A DNA stretch of 64,000 nucleotides from Lonepinella sp051851555 (GCF_051851555.1 NZ_JBPDVH010000004.1:124001-188000); one strand, 5' to 3'. Counted from the first letter of the stretch, positions 51,062 through 60,331 are shown. Notes: a model not told the origin generated them from the sequence alone. Translations and numbers: made by a program.

Positions 51062-52984
51062 ATGAACAAAAAAATTAAATTCTTACTCCGCTTTTCTACG
51101 GTCGCCCTCGTGGTGGGGATTGCGGCGCAATTTTATACCAATTATCAAATCGATCAGACCATTAGCAAATTTCCTTACCAGTTAAAAGATCAATTTAATA
51201 TTAACGTCACCGAAAGTAACAGTGACTTTTTCACTCGGGATTTGACCTTTAGTCTTGAGCAAAACGATCAAAAAACCGATTTTATGCACACAAAATTAAC
51301 CGCACTTCCGTTGATGATTAGTGCGGAATCGGAATTTAATCCAACCTTGATTAAAAAATTAAATGAGCAATTAAATATCACCATTGATAAAAACACCATT
51401 ACCAGTCAATTTTCGGTGTTTAGTGATGGGTTAAGCTCTCGTATGCTGACCGAATTTCGTGATGGCACCAATAAATCACAAACCCTAGACACAGAACTTT
51501 CCTACGATATTCAATCCAAATCCATTGCATTACAAACGGAATTATCTGGTTTCAACTATGATAAATTGTTGAAAATCACGGAGTTGAAAGGCAATTTCTT
51601 ATTAACCACGCTTAGCGATAATTTATATGATTTAATCAGTGCGGATGTCAAAACCAAAAAAATTGATATCAATTTATTAGACGGAGACAATACCCATATT
51701 GGTCTGGTCAAAGGGCATTATATTATTCATAAAAAGATCGCCGAACAGGGCTATGATTTAAATCAGCAGCTCAATCAGCAAGGGATTTATCTGTCGAACA
51801 GAAACACAAAATCTGATGACGATAAAGTGCGGGCCGAAAATGTGGCATTTTCCATTAATCGTCAAGGGATCCCGTCGCATATCTCGTTACCTGAGCAGTT
51901 AAAACAGCTACAATCTGAGCAATTTAATTTAACCGAATTAACCAAACAATTTTTTGATTTTGTTTATAATAATCAAAAAATGGACAGCAAACTTTCGGTA
52001 GAACGGTTTATTTTGCCTGAAAATGAAAAGGCGATTTTGGATGCCAAAGAAAGCCAGTTTGTTTTTGCCTCTGACCATCAAAATAAACAAGATTCTACAT
52101 TAACATTTAATGCCAATGTGAAAAATCTGACACTCAATCAAGACAACGATTTTGCCTTGTCTAGCACAAATTTTGCCACAGAAAACAAAATTGCCCATTT
52201 TAATGTGGACGATTATGTGGCATTTTTAACCCAATATTTGCCCACCAGTTTACAAAGCAAACAAGCGCCACAAAAAGATCATCCGAAATTTTTGGCGGAT
52301 TTAACCAAACTGGCGGAAAATACCCATTTCCAATTAGAAAGTGCGGTGAAAACGCAGGCTATTTCGGTAAAAGATCAGGGAACCGCTGACAATGTGCAAT
52401 TAACCTATCGTACTGATGTCAAAAAAGATCTGTTAGCGACACAATATCATTTGTCGTTGGATAAACTGGCGTTAAATGAAGAACAGTTACAGTTCAGCAA
52501 ATTGCACTTAGATCTCCCCACAGAAGAATTACTGACGCCTCATTTTAAGCAAGCCTATTTGTGCCAATTCTACGCCGCAATCTGTGTTACCCATTTATCC
52601 ATGGAGAGCTATCTAAAAACCGCCACGCCTTATTGGGAAACGCCAATCAAGGTGTCCAACGCTACGATTTCTGCTAACCTTGACACCTATCCGACAACGA
52701 GCAAAGCCATGCCAGTCAGTGTCAATCTCAGCGCAGAGTTGCCACAAGGTTATTTAGGGATCTTGCTTGGTAATCGAGAAAATAGCCAAGTGAAATTGGA
52801 TATGACCGTGGCGGAAGATATGGCAAAAGGCGAAAAACCACAAACCGACTTTTGGCAGTATGCAGTGCCTGCCGTACAAGAACTTTTTGAATTAAAAGAT
52901 GGTAAATATCATCTTGATTTTCAATTAGATAATGGCAATATGCTGTTTAATGGCAAACCGTTTGATGCGGATCTGGTGGATTAA
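51062..52984 (+). CDS. DUF945 (YdgA-like) protein
   Basis: A 640-residue protein with an N-terminal membrane anchor or uncleaved signal (KIKFLLRFSTVALVVGIAAQFYTNYQ) and a long mixed periplasmic part built of repeated beta-rich stretches. The YQIDQTISKFPYQLKDQFNINVTESNSDFFTRDLTFSLE start and a second related half suggest membership of the DUF945/YdgA family, proteins of unknown function linked to the envelope. Two uptake signals are inside (about 51299 and 52340). The family assignment is moderate because the sequence is divergent. A palindromic terminator follows at 53008-53037. Confidence 0.7.
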   Translation: MNKKIKFLLRFSTVALVVGIAAQFYTNYQIDQTISKFPYQLKDQFNINVTESNSDFFTRDLTFSLEQNDQKTDFMHTKLTALPLMISAESEFNPTLIKKLNEQLNITIDKNTITSQFSVFSDGLSSRMLTEFRDGTNKSQTLDTELSYDIQSKSIALQTELSGFNYDKLLKITELKGNFLLTTLSDNLYDLISADVKTKKIDINLLDGDNTHIGLVKGHYIIHKKIAEQGYDLNQQLNQQGIYLSNRNTKSDDDKVRAENVAFSINRQGIPSHISLPEQLKQLQSEQFNLTELTKQFFDFVYNNQKMDSKLSVERFILPENEKAILDAKESQFVFASDHQNKQDSTLTFNANVKNLTLNQDNDFALSSTNFATENKIAHFNVDDYVAFLTQYLPTSLQSKQAPQKDHPKFLADLTKLAENTHFQLESAVKTQAISVKDQGTADNVQLTYRTDVKKDLLATQYHLSLDKLALNEEQLQFSKLHLDLPTEELLTPHFKQAYLCQFYAAICVTHLSMESYLKTATPYWETPIKVSNATISANLDTYPTTSKAMPVSVNLSAELPQGYLGILLGNRENSQVKLDMTVAEDMAKGEKPQTDFWQYAVPAVQELFELKDGKYHLDFQLDNGNMLFNGKPFDADLVD

Positions 52985-53007
52985 GAAAACCGTAAAACAG
53001 GCTATCA

Positions 53008-53042
53008 AACAGGAAACGCTCTCCCCCGTTTCCTGTTTCTTA
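53008..53042. terminator. Terminator between DUF945 gene and ruvB
   Basis: AACAGGAAAC (53008-53017) and GTTTCCTGTT (53028-53037), a 10-bp stem with loop gctctccccc between two convergent genes; TCTTATT follows on the plus strand. Confidence 0.75.
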
Positions 53043-54047
53043 TTCCGTTAATTTTTCTAAGCCAAAATGGCGATAAGTATGGCTTGTGGCAATGCGTCCC
53101 CTTGGTGTACGTTGCAAAAAGCCTTGTTGGATTAAATACGGCTCCAAGACATCTTCAATGGTATCCCGTTCTTCTCCAATGGCGGCGGCAATATTGTCTA
53201 ACCCCACGGGACCGCCGTCAAAACGTTCAATAATCGAGGTTAAGAATTTGCGATCCAAATAATCAAAACCGGCCTGATCAATATCCAACATAGACAAGGC
53301 TGCATGGGCAATATCCGCAGAAATCACACCGCGGTTTTTGACATCCGCATAATCACGCACACGGCGTAATAGACGGTTGGCAATCCGTGGTGTGCCTCTT
53401 GAACGGCGAGCAATTTCAAGGGCGGCGGATTCGGATAATTCAAGATTTAAATACTTCGCACTGCGTGACACAATAAAGGTTAAATCCTCTACTGAATAAA
53501 ATTCCAAGCGTTGCACAATACCAAAACGATCACGCAATGGCGACGTGAGCGATCCTGCTCTTGTAGTTGCCCCAATCAAAGTAAAGGGTGGTAAATCCAG
53601 TTTAATCGAACGAGCAGCCGGCCCCTCGCCAATCATAATATCCAGTTGATAATCTTCCATGGCGGGATATAACACTTCTTCAATGGCGGGCGACAAGCGG
53701 TGAATTTCATCAATAAACAGCACATCATGGGGTTCAAGATTGGTGAGCATAGCCGCCAAATCCCCCGCTTTTTCTAGCACTGGGCCGGATGTGGTGCGGA
53801 TATTGACGCCTAATTCATTGGCCACAATATTTGCTAACGTGGTTTTTCCCAACCCAGGTGGACCAAACACCAACAGATGATCCAAGGCATCTTGGCGTAA
53901 TTTTGCCGCTTGAATAAAAATCTCCATTTGCGACCGAACTTGCGGCTGCCCGACGTAATCTGCCAACAATTTAGGGCGAATAGCACGATCTACCGCCTCA
54001 TCATCTAATTTTGCCACGCCACTGATCAGGCGATCTGCTTCAATCAT
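53040..54047 (-). CDS. ruvB: Holliday-junction motor RuvB
   Basis: AAA+ branch-migration motor. The 335 residues contain Walker A FGPPGLGKTTLANIVA, Walker B FIDEIHRLSPAIEEVLYPAMEDYQLDIMIGEGPAARS, sensor TLIGATTRAGSLTSPLRDRFG and the C-terminal winged helix ending HTYRHFGLEKLTE. It lies 12 bases after ruvA on the same strand. Confidence 0.97.
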   Translation of the reverse strand: MIEADRLISGVAKLDDEAVDRAIRPKLLADYVGQPQVRSQMEIFIQAAKLRQDALDHLLVFGPPGLGKTTLANIVANELGVNIRTTSGPVLEKAGDLAAMLTNLEPHDVLFIDEIHRLSPAIEEVLYPAMEDYQLDIMIGEGPAARSIKLDLPPFTLIGATTRAGSLTSPLRDRFGIVQRLEFYSVEDLTFIVSRSAKYLNLELSESAALEIARRSRGTPRIANRLLRRVRDYADVKNRGVISADIAHAALSMLDIDQAGFDYLDRKFLTSIIERFDGGPVGLDNIAAAIGEERDTIEDVLEPYLIQQGFLQRTPRGRIATSHTYRHFGLEKLTE

Positions 54048-54059
54048 GTTCTATCTCAC

Positions 54060-54674
54060 TTACAACGCTGCTTTTAAGGCTTCACGAATTAATTGTTCAG
54101 AAGAAAGATCGGATTTTACCACTTTTTTCACCATTTTCTCCGCATCCGTTGGTTTATAACCCAATGCAATAAGTGCAGAAACGGCATCTTCAGCAGCGAC
54201 ATTTTCCGCTGAAGAACCTCGTTCAACGGCAGGTAAATGGGTGCTTTCCACAAAGAAATCCCCTTGCCCAACGCCTTTAAATTTACCTTTCAATTCCACC
54301 AACAGCCGTTCCGCCGTTTTCTTACCTACACCGGGGATTTTCACCAATTTAGATAATTCCTCATGTTCAATGGCATAAGCAAAATCCGCCACTGACATTG
54401 CGGATAAAATCGCCAACGCCAACTTCGGCCCGACGCCATTGGTTTTAATTAATTCACGGAATAAACTGCGGTCAGATTTATGCGAAAAGCCAAATAAAAG
54501 GTGCGCATCTTCACGTACCACAAAATGCGTAAACAAAGTGCAATCTTGCCCCAATTCAGGTAAGTCATAAAAACTTGTCATGGGCAACAGCAATTCATAG
54601 CCCACCCCTTGCACGTCTAGCAAAATTTCAGGGGGGTGTTTTTCAATAAGTTTACCTTGTAAGCGACCGATCAT
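54060..54674 (-). CDS. ruvA: Holliday-junction binding protein RuvA
   Basis: Tetramer that grips the junction and loads RuvB. The 204 residues begin MIGRLQGKLIEKHPPEILLDVQGVGYELLLPM (OB fold), then two HhH motifs (LIKTNGVGPKLALAILS and KIPGVGKKTAERLLVELK) and the flexible-linked domain III that binds RuvB (ALIALGYKPTDAEKMVKKVV). Cotranscribed with ruvB. Confidence 0.97.
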   Translation of the reverse strand: MIGRLQGKLIEKHPPEILLDVQGVGYELLLPMTSFYDLPELGQDCTLFTHFVVREDAHLLFGFSHKSDRSLFRELIKTNGVGPKLALAILSAMSVADFAYAIEHEELSKLVKIPGVGKKTAERLLVELKGKFKGVGQGDFFVESTHLPAVERGSSAENVAAEDAVSALIALGYKPTDAEKMVKKVVKSDLSSEQLIREALKAAL

Positions 54675-54734
54675 TGTTGTTTCCGTTGTTGAAAAAATTT
54701 GCTTTATTATACTAAAAACTGAATAAAAGAACAG

Positions 54735-55307
54735 TTAAATTTTCAAGCGAAATCGCCCACGGCTATAACGGGTGCGTAAAAGTGCGGTGTATTTTTCACG
54801 AGTTTCTGTGGGTTGAGCGGTTTGGGAGATGTGCAAACTATGTTGAATGGTGTGCGCATGGGTAATCGCAATGGCTAAGGCGTCAGCCGCATCCGCTTGG
54901 GGTTTGTCGGAAAGTTTTAATAAACGGGTAACCATATCTTGCACTTGCACCTTATCGGCGGAGCCAATACCCGTCACGGTTTGCTTGACTAAACGAGCAG
55001 CATATTCAAACACGGGTAAATCTTGATTAACGGCGGCCACAATGGCGGTGCCACGAGCTTGACCGAGTTTTAACGCAGAATTGGGATTTTTCGCCAAAAA
55101 GACTTCTTCAATAGCAAACATATCAGGTTGGAATTTGGTAATAATTTCCGTCACACCCGCATAAATACGTTTTAAACGGGTCGGCATATCGTCCACTTGG
55201 GTGCGAATAGCACCAGAACCAAGATATTCTAATGTGCGTCCAGTTTGTCGAATTACCCCATATCCGGTCACTCTGGAACCGGGGTCAATGCCTAAAATAA
55301 TTGCCAT
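54735..55307 (-). CDS. ruvC: Holliday-junction resolvase RuvC
   Basis: Cuts Holliday junctions within the RuvABC resolvasome. The 190 residues hold the four acidic catalytic residues: Asp in ILGIDPGSRVTGYG, Glu in FAIEEVFLAKNPNSALKLGQARG and the Asp pair in KPQADAADALAIAITHAH. A uptake signal lies at about 54778-54788 near its 3' end. It precedes ruvA by 60 bases; lexA-type control was not seen. Confidence 0.97.
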   Translation of the reverse strand: MAIILGIDPGSRVTGYGVIRQTGRTLEYLGSGAIRTQVDDMPTRLKRIYAGVTEIITKFQPDMFAIEEVFLAKNPNSALKLGQARGTAIVAAVNQDLPVFEYAARLVKQTVTGIGSADKVQVQDMVTRLLKLSDKPQADAADALAIAITHAHTIQHSLHISQTAQPTETREKYTALLRTRYSRGRFRLKI

Positions 55308-55317
55308 ATTGTCCTAC

Positions 55318-55350
55318 AAAATAAAATGGGTGGAGCTTGATCCCCACCCA
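55318..55350 (-). terminator. Terminator between the lipoprotein gene and ruvC
   Basis: TGGGTGG and CCACCCA pair around a short loop (55327-55350); on the minus strand ATTTTATTTT follows. It lies just after the lipoprotein stop and so before ruvC. Confidence 0.7.
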
Positions 55351-55370
55351 ATTATCATAACCGATTTCAA

Positions 55371-55913
55371 TTATTTATTTAATCGTTTTGTTGCTGTTTT
55401 ATTCACATTACAAAGTTTCGCTAAGATTTGATCGGATTCGGCGCCTTTTTTGAGGAAATGAATCGCATCAACCCCGTTGAAATTATCTAAAGTTAAACCC
55501 GTATCCACATTCCATTCATACTTATCTGAAACGAATGAAACCGTATCTTTGCTGTTATCATCACGTGCCAATGATACTTTTAATGCTTTTTTGCCTTTAC
55601 CTAAACGTACACTCACTGCACGAGGATCGTTATTTTCAAAGGCATAAGTTGCTGTAACGACTTTACCGGATTGGCAACGATACACCACAGATTTGTTCAC
55701 CGTTGGTACTTTTTGTACTTTGACTTGTGCGGTACCGTCAATATTTTTAGCAATTTCAGCGGCTTGTGTATTGGCCGTATTTGCGGCTTGCTCCATGGCT
55801 TGCGCTTGTTTTTCTGCTTGTGCAACGGCCATTTCCTGTTCAGTTGGGCCAGAAGAACAAGCAGCTAACACCGCAGCAGCACAGATTGCAGGGATAAATT
55901 TAATTAATTTCAT
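55371..55913 (-). CDS. Putative lipoprotein
   Basis: A 180-residue predicted lipoprotein: MKLIKFIPAICAAAVLAACSSG has a lipobox LAAC, so the cysteine near residue 19 would be acylated. The N-terminal mature part is Ala/Gln-rich (EQEMAVAQAEKQAQAMEQAANTANTQAAEIAKN), probably an amphipathic helix, and the C-terminal domain has VYRCQSGKVVTATYAFENNDPRAVSVRLGKGKKALKVSLARDD, reminiscent of MliC-type inhibitor-of-lysozyme folds (C-type cysteine, YRCxxGxxVxxxY). That similarity is suggestive; lysozyme inhibition is a reasonable but unproven guess. It sits between yebC and ruvC on the same strand. Confidence 0.8.
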   Translation of the reverse strand: MKLIKFIPAICAAAVLAACSSGPTEQEMAVAQAEKQAQAMEQAANTANTQAAEIAKNIDGTAQVKVQKVPTVNKSVVYRCQSGKVVTATYAFENNDPRAVSVRLGKGKKALKVSLARDDNSKDTVSFVSDKYEWNVDTGLTLDNFNGVDAIHFLKKGAESDQILAKLCNVNKTATKRLNK

Positions 55914-56001
55914 AAAATCTCCTTAAATAAAATAAAAGCAAAGTCTTGTTCAAAAAGACAGCTTTATCCTAGCATATCAAACCTGATAATACAAATTTAT
56001 C

Positions 56002-56742
56002 TTAAAGTAAGGCGGCGACTTCATCACTGATTTCGGCATTGTGATACACGTTTTGTACGTCATCACAGTCCTCTAACATATCAATTAAACGCAATAATTT
56101 CGGGGCATTTTCCGCATCAAGATCCACCGTGGTTGATGGAATCATGGTCACTTCCGCATTCTCAATTTTAAAGCCGGCTTTTTCAATGCCATCACGCACA
56201 TCACCGAGATCTTCCCATGCCGTATAGATTTCAAAAGAACCATCCTCTTGCGCTTGAATATCGTCTGCACCTGCTTCAATGGCTGCTTCAGTTAGCGCAT
56301 CTTCATCCCCTGAGGCAATTAAGATCAAGCCCTTTTTGCTGAATAAATAACCGACTGAACCCTCAGTTCCTAAGTTACCACCACATTTAGTAAAACTTGG
56401 GCGAACTTGTGAAATCGTACGGTTGGCATTGTCGCTCAAACATTCGACCATCACTGCTGTGCCACCCGGTCCATAGCCCTCATAGACTTTGGTTTCCATA
56501 TTGGTGTCATCGCCACCACCTACACCACGCTCAATGGCACGGTTAATGGTGTCACGAGTCATGTTGCTGGAAAGCGCTTTATCCACTGCTGCACGTAAAC
56601 GAGGATTCGTGCCGACATCTCCGCCACCGATTTTTGCCGCAGTGACTAATTCACGGATTAATTTAGTAAATACTTTACCACGTTGTGCATCTTGTGCGGC
56701 TTTGCGGTGTTTGATGTTAGCCCACTTACTGTGTCCTGCCAT
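56002..56742 (-). CDS. yebC: YebC/PmpR-family regulator
   Basis: Conserved cytoplasmic protein, described as a DNA-binding regulator and, in recent work, as a factor helping ribosomes through proline stretches. The 246 residues begin MAGHSKWANIKHRKAAQDAQRGKVFTKLIRELVTAAK and contain PNLRAAVDKALSSNMTRDTINRAIERGVGG-like sequence and the acidic C-terminal domain, the full family pattern. It lies upstream of the lipoprotein and ruvC, as in most gamma-proteobacteria. AAGGAAACATACAA precedes the ATG. Confidence 0.96.
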   Translation of the reverse strand: MAGHSKWANIKHRKAAQDAQRGKVFTKLIRELVTAAKIGGGDVGTNPRLRAAVDKALSSNMTRDTINRAIERGVGGGDDTNMETKVYEGYGPGGTAVMVECLSDNANRTISQVRPSFTKCGGNLGTEGSVGYLFSKKGLILIASGDEDALTEAAIEAGADDIQAQEDGSFEIYTAWEDLGDVRDGIEKAGFKIENAEVTMIPSTTVDLDAENAPKLLRLIDMLEDCDDVQNVYHNAEISDEVAALL

Positions 56743-56806
56743 TTGTATGTTTCCTTTTTATTTTTTAAGTTGTCTATTTTATTCGTTATATCGGATTTCG
56801 CCGATG

Positions 56807-56990
56807 GCGACTTACTTTTCTTTGCTTGTACAAAGAAAAGTAAGCAAAAGAAAGTACACCCCGACTTCACTGCTTTTCCTTGCTTATGGGGATTTTGCTT
56901 AACGGAAAGTTTTGAACTCGCTTCGCTCAAACATGCAAAACTTTCCTACAAAATACCCCAACGCAAGGGCGGTTCAGACGGGGCCCCATT
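56807..56990 (+). repeat. Double-hairpin repeat, copy C
   Basis: Same orientation as copy B. Small hairpin CTTACTTTTCTTTG / CAAAGAAAAGTAAG (56810-56843); large hairpin with inner GGAAAGTTTTG / CAAAACTTTCC (56904-56947), outer CTTGC / GCAAG and GGGG / CCCC, loop aactcgcttcgctcaaaca. Its outer arms have no base sequence in common with A and B, yet still pair. The rest of the gap to nudB carries only the CTCTCCC repeat. Confidence 0.78.
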
Positions 56991-57025
56991 ACTGATCTTT
57001 TTGAAATCAGTTTCCCTATATTCTT

Positions 57026-57060
57026 CCCCTCTCCCTTTGGGAGAGGGCTAGGGTGAGGGT
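57026..57060. repeat. CTCTCCC/GGGAGAGG repeat at the nudB 3' end
   Basis: CCCTCTCCCTTTGGGAGAGGG palindrome followed by CTAGGGTGAGGGT, directly beside the nudB stop codon; same unit as at 36352-36385. Confidence 0.75.
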
Positions 57061-57061
57061 T

Positions 57062-57499
57062 CTATGTTATTAAATATTTTTCTATTGCCTGCCGATTATT
57101 CGGTGATTTAGTGAGTTCGGCTGCTTGTTTAGGTTCTAACCATTGATAAGCGAGATGTTCCGTTAATTGGGGAACTTGCTCATCTGGCAGCGCCAACAAA
57201 AACCAATGCTCTTTGCAATGGGTCACATTCGGGGCATATTTATACCGAAAATGCGGGAAAATTTCAAATGTTATCCATTCGTTGCAGTCAAAAAGTGCTA
57301 AATTTTCCGCTTTGATGTCAATGCCTGTTTCTTCTAATACTTCTCGAATAGCCGTTTGTTCGGGTATTTCGTTCTCTGCTAAAGATCCTGTTACCGATTG
57401 CCAAAAATTGGGATCGTCTTGGCGTTGGAGCATGAGGACTTTGTTGCTGTTTTGGGCGTAAATCACAACTAAAACGGAGTTAGGATTTTTATAGTACAT
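57062..57499 (-). CDS. nudB: Dihydroneopterin triphosphate diphosphatase NudB
   Basis: Nudix hydrolase that removes pyrophosphate from dihydroneopterin triphosphate in folate synthesis. The 145 residues contain the Nudix box as GSLAENEIPEQTAIREVLEETGID (G-x5-E-x7-R-E-x2-E-E-x-G). The opening NPNSVLVVIYAQNSNKVLMLQRQDDPNFWQSVTGSL and the ETKLEHLAYQWLEPKQAAEL-like end match NudB. It overlaps the upstream hypothetical membrane gene by 11 bases. Position near aspS and yebC is typical. Confidence 0.92.
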   Translation of the reverse strand: MYYKNPNSVLVVIYAQNSNKVLMLQRQDDPNFWQSVTGSLAENEIPEQTAIREVLEETGIDIKAENLALFDCNEWITFEIFPHFRYKYAPNVTHCKEHWFLLALPDEQVPQLTEHLAYQWLEPKQAAELTKSPNNRQAIEKYLIT

Positions 57500-58052
57500 T
57501 ATGAATAAAATAAGTCAGATAATTAGACAAAATTATACATCCCTGAATAAAGGGTATTGCCAAAATTAGCAGCGTTGAAACCAATAAAAAGCCTCTACAC
57601 TTCATTGCATTATTATCTGCTTTATAACTATACTTAGGAAACGTTATTAATAAAATTTGTGTCCACACTATACAAAGTAAGAGTAACAAATTATATCCCC
57701 CAGTAGCCATAAAGCATTTAATTATTAAATTACTGATAAGAATAGATAAATAAAAAGCACCAACAGGTCTAATAATAATATTGAATCCCTTAAACCACCA
57801 TTGTTTTGTCAATTCTTTATCTGAATTTTTATTATGCCAGTCAATAATACAATATATGGGTACTAGAACGAAAACCACATAAAGAAATACCGTGCTAACA
57901 ATAATATCATGAGTAATAAGATGATCTAAATAATTGATCTTAGAAAAAAAGCCTATAAGAAAAAAGAAACCTACGATACATAAATTACTAATCAATATAT
58001 TTTGAATACCCACCCAAAATTCTTTAATTGTATCTGTCAAATCATTCATCAT
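57489..58052 (-). CDS. Hypothetical multi-pass membrane protein
   Basis: A 187-residue protein with five hydrophobic segments (about 18-38, 50-72, 93-115, 120-140 and 155-175), no recognised family. It is AT-rich compared with neighbours and has no uptake signal. Two adjacent ATG codons (58052, 58049) are possible starts. It overlaps nudB by 11 bases and lies between nudB and aspS, which are near neighbours in related bacteria, so it is probably a local insertion. The 35-base gap to aspS suggests cotranscription with it. Confidence 0.7.
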   Translation of the reverse strand: MMNDLTDTIKEFWVGIQNILISNLCIVGFFFLIGFFSKINYLDHLITHDIIVSTVFLYVVFVLVPIYCIIDWHNKNSDKELTKQWWFKGFNIIIRPVGAFYLSILISNLIIKCFMATGGYNLLLLLCIVWTQILLITFPKYSYKADNNAMKCRGFLLVSTLLILAIPFIQGCIILSNYLTYFIHNVL

Positions 58053-58087
58053 TTTTCTCTCTAATATATAGGCTTTTCCTACAAAAA

Positions 58088-59854
58088 TTATTCAATCTTT
58101 GCTTTAACATCAATCGCCAATTCCGCCAAGGCTTGCGGATTCGCGAAACTTGGGGCATCGGTCATCAAGCACGCTGCTGCGGTGGTTTTTGGGAATGCAA
58201 TCACATCACGGATATTTTCCGTGCCTGTCAATAACATGGTTAAACGGTCTAAACCGAACGCAAGACCTGCGTGTGGTGGGGTGCCGAATTTTAACGCATC
58301 TAATAAGAAACCGAATTTTTCACGTTGATCTTGCTCGTTAATGCCTAAAATACGGAATACGGTTTGTTGCATTTTCGGGTCGAAAATACGCACCGAACCG
58401 CCGCCCACTTCGTAGCCGTTGATCACCATATCATAAGCATTCGCCACCGCACTGGTTGGATCCGCTTCAAGCTGTTCTGGGCTGAAATCTTTTGGTGAGG
58501 TGAATGGGTGGTGCATGGCGGCAAGATTGCCCTCTTCATCCTGTTCAAACATTGGGAAATCAATCACCCAAAGTGGTTGCCATTCGTTTAGGCGAGTTAA
58601 GCCGAGATCACGACCGAGTTTTAAGCGTAACGCCCCTAAGGCATCCGTGGTGGTTTGCCATTTGTCTGCACCGAAGAAGATAATATCGCCTGTTTCGGCT
58701 TTGACACGATCTAAAATCGCTTTTAACACCTCTTCCGATAAGAATTTGGCAATCGGGCTTTGCACGCCGTCTAGTCCTGCGTTCACATCATTGACTTTTA
58801 ACCACGCCAAGCCTTTCGCACCATAAATGCCGACAAATTGGGTGTATTCGTCAATTTGTTTGCGAGTAATGGTGGATCCGTTTGGTACACGAATTGCCGC
58901 CACACGTCCGCCTTTATCGTTGGCAGGCGTTTTAAATACGCTAAATTCCATCTCACGCACAAGGTCAGAAATGGTGACCATTTCTAATGGGTTACGCAAA
59001 TCAGGTTTGTCTGAACCGAAACGTTCCATAGCCTCCTGCCACGTCATCACAGGGAATTTGCCTAAATCCACATTGATGGTGTTGAGCCATAAACCGTGGA
59101 TCAATTCTTCCATTATCGCACGCACTTCAGGGGCGGTTAAAAAGCTGGTTTCCACATCAATTTGGGTAAATTCAGGTTGACGATCCGCACGCAAATCTTC
59201 GTCACGGAAACATTTCACAATTTGATAATAACGGTCAAAACCAGACATCATCAAAAGCTGTTTAAATAATTGCGGTGATTGTGGCAAGGCATAGAATTTG
59301 CCTTTATGCACACGGCTTGGTACGAGATAGTCTCTTGCACCCTCTGGCGTGGCTTTGGTCAACATTGGAGTTTCAATATCTAAGAAACCCTGTTCGTCCA
59401 TAAAACGACGAACAAAACTAGTAATTTTCGCACGAGTTTTTAAACGTTCCGCCATTTCAGGACGGCGTAAATCTAAATAACGGTATTTTAAGCGTTGTTC
59501 TTCGGTGTTATTTTGGTTGAAGTCCAACGGCAATACGTCAGAGACATTGTAAATAGCCAATTCGTGCGCCAAAATTTCCACTTCGCCCGTTGCCATATTT
59601 TTATTAACTTGATTATCAGGACGAGCAATGACTTCGCCTTTGATTTGAATACAAAATTCGTTACGCAGGCTAGCGGCTTGCTCTAAGGCTTGTGGATATT
59701 TCGGGTCAAAACACACTTGCACAATGCCTTTTACATCACGCATATCAATAAAAATCAATCCACCTAAATCACGGCGTTTATTCACCCAACCGCTTAATGT
59801 CACTTGTTGTCCGATATTGTCACGGTTTAATGCACCGCAATAATGTGTACGCAT
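58088..59854 (-). CDS. aspS: Aspartyl-tRNA synthetase AspS
   Basis: Class II aminoacyl-tRNA synthetase, bacterial type with the GAD insertion. The start is one of two adjacent ATG codons (59857, 59854; MRTHYCGALN), giving 588-589 residues. Seen are the OB anticodon domain (ALNRDNIGQQVTLSGWVNKRRDLGGLIFIDMRD), motif 2 CFRDEDLRADRQPEFTQIDVE, the GAD domain between about 280 and 420, and motif 3 GLAFGLDRLTMLLTG. Upstream of it on the same strand nothing precedes; downstream is the hypothetical membrane gene and nudB. Confidence 0.97.
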   Translation of the reverse strand: MRTHYCGALNRDNIGQQVTLSGWVNKRRDLGGLIFIDMRDVKGIVQVCFDPKYPQALEQAASLRNEFCIQIKGEVIARPDNQVNKNMATGEVEILAHELAIYNVSDVLPLDFNQNNTEEQRLKYRYLDLRRPEMAERLKTRAKITSFVRRFMDEQGFLDIETPMLTKATPEGARDYLVPSRVHKGKFYALPQSPQLFKQLLMMSGFDRYYQIVKCFRDEDLRADRQPEFTQIDVETSFLTAPEVRAIMEELIHGLWLNTINVDLGKFPVMTWQEAMERFGSDKPDLRNPLEMVTISDLVREMEFSVFKTPANDKGGRVAAIRVPNGSTITRKQIDEYTQFVGIYGAKGLAWLKVNDVNAGLDGVQSPIAKFLSEEVLKAILDRVKAETGDIIFFGADKWQTTTDALGALRLKLGRDLGLTRLNEWQPLWVIDFPMFEQDEEGNLAAMHHPFTSPKDFSPEQLEADPTSAVANAYDMVINGYEVGGGSVRIFDPKMQQTVFRILGINEQDQREKFGFLLDALKFGTPPHAGLAFGLDRLTMLLTGTENIRDVIAFPKTTAAACLMTDAPSFANPQALAELAIDVKAKIE

Positions 59855-60088
59855 CATATTCTGTTTTCCTTAAAATTATTTTTTAAACATAATCGGTAAA
59901 TTATAGCTGAAAAAAAATAAAACTTCTTCTAAAAAATGAGAGTTTGTTGAGGTTTCATTTTACCCCCTATTTTGCCCCTCAAAAAACCTAATTTTGCGAT
60001 CTTGATTCCAAAATTGAAATCAAACTCTTGTCGTCATTCTCGTTCATACATAATATCCAATGACGATAAACAACTAAATGGAGATAAG

Positions 60089-60328
60089 ATGATTGAGCTA
60101 TTAAATTTATTCAAACTACCCATCGAAAAAGAAACCCTAGAGTCTTGGATAAAGATTATAGAAGATATTGCAAAAGTTGCTATATTGGCTCTGCCTGTGG
60201 TAATATTCGGGCAAGGTGATAGCATATTTAAAGTATCTAGCAGTATTGGATTAGTGGTTATCATTTACTTTCTATTGCTAGCTGGGCGCTATATTCGCCA
60301 ATATAAATTTCGTTTACAGGGGGAGTAA
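60089..60328 (+). CDS. Small hypothetical membrane protein
   Basis: A 79-residue protein. ATG 60089 follows GGAGATAAG closely (ATG-GAG-ATAAG-ATG), better than an upstream in-frame ATG at 59972. Two hydrophobic segments (about 28-46 and 52-68) are preceded by an amphipathic N-terminus (MIELLNLFKLPIEKETLESW). No recognised family. It probably shares an operon with the next small gene and cmoA. Confidence 0.65.
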   Translation: MIELLNLFKLPIEKETLESWIKIIEDIAKVAILALPVVIFGQGDSIFKVSSSIGLVVIIYFLLLAGRYIRQYKFRLQGE

Positions 60329-60331
60329 TCT

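Noticed and set aside
53685..53700. ACAAGCGGT, the Apl-type uptake core
   Set aside because: Single occurrence inside ruvB; the dominant signal throughout is the Haemophilus type.
56489..56902. Open frame of 137 codons opposite yebC and into repeat copy C
   Set aside because: First half is antisense to yebC, second half is the repeat translation (MATYFSLLVQRKVSKRK); no ribosome site.
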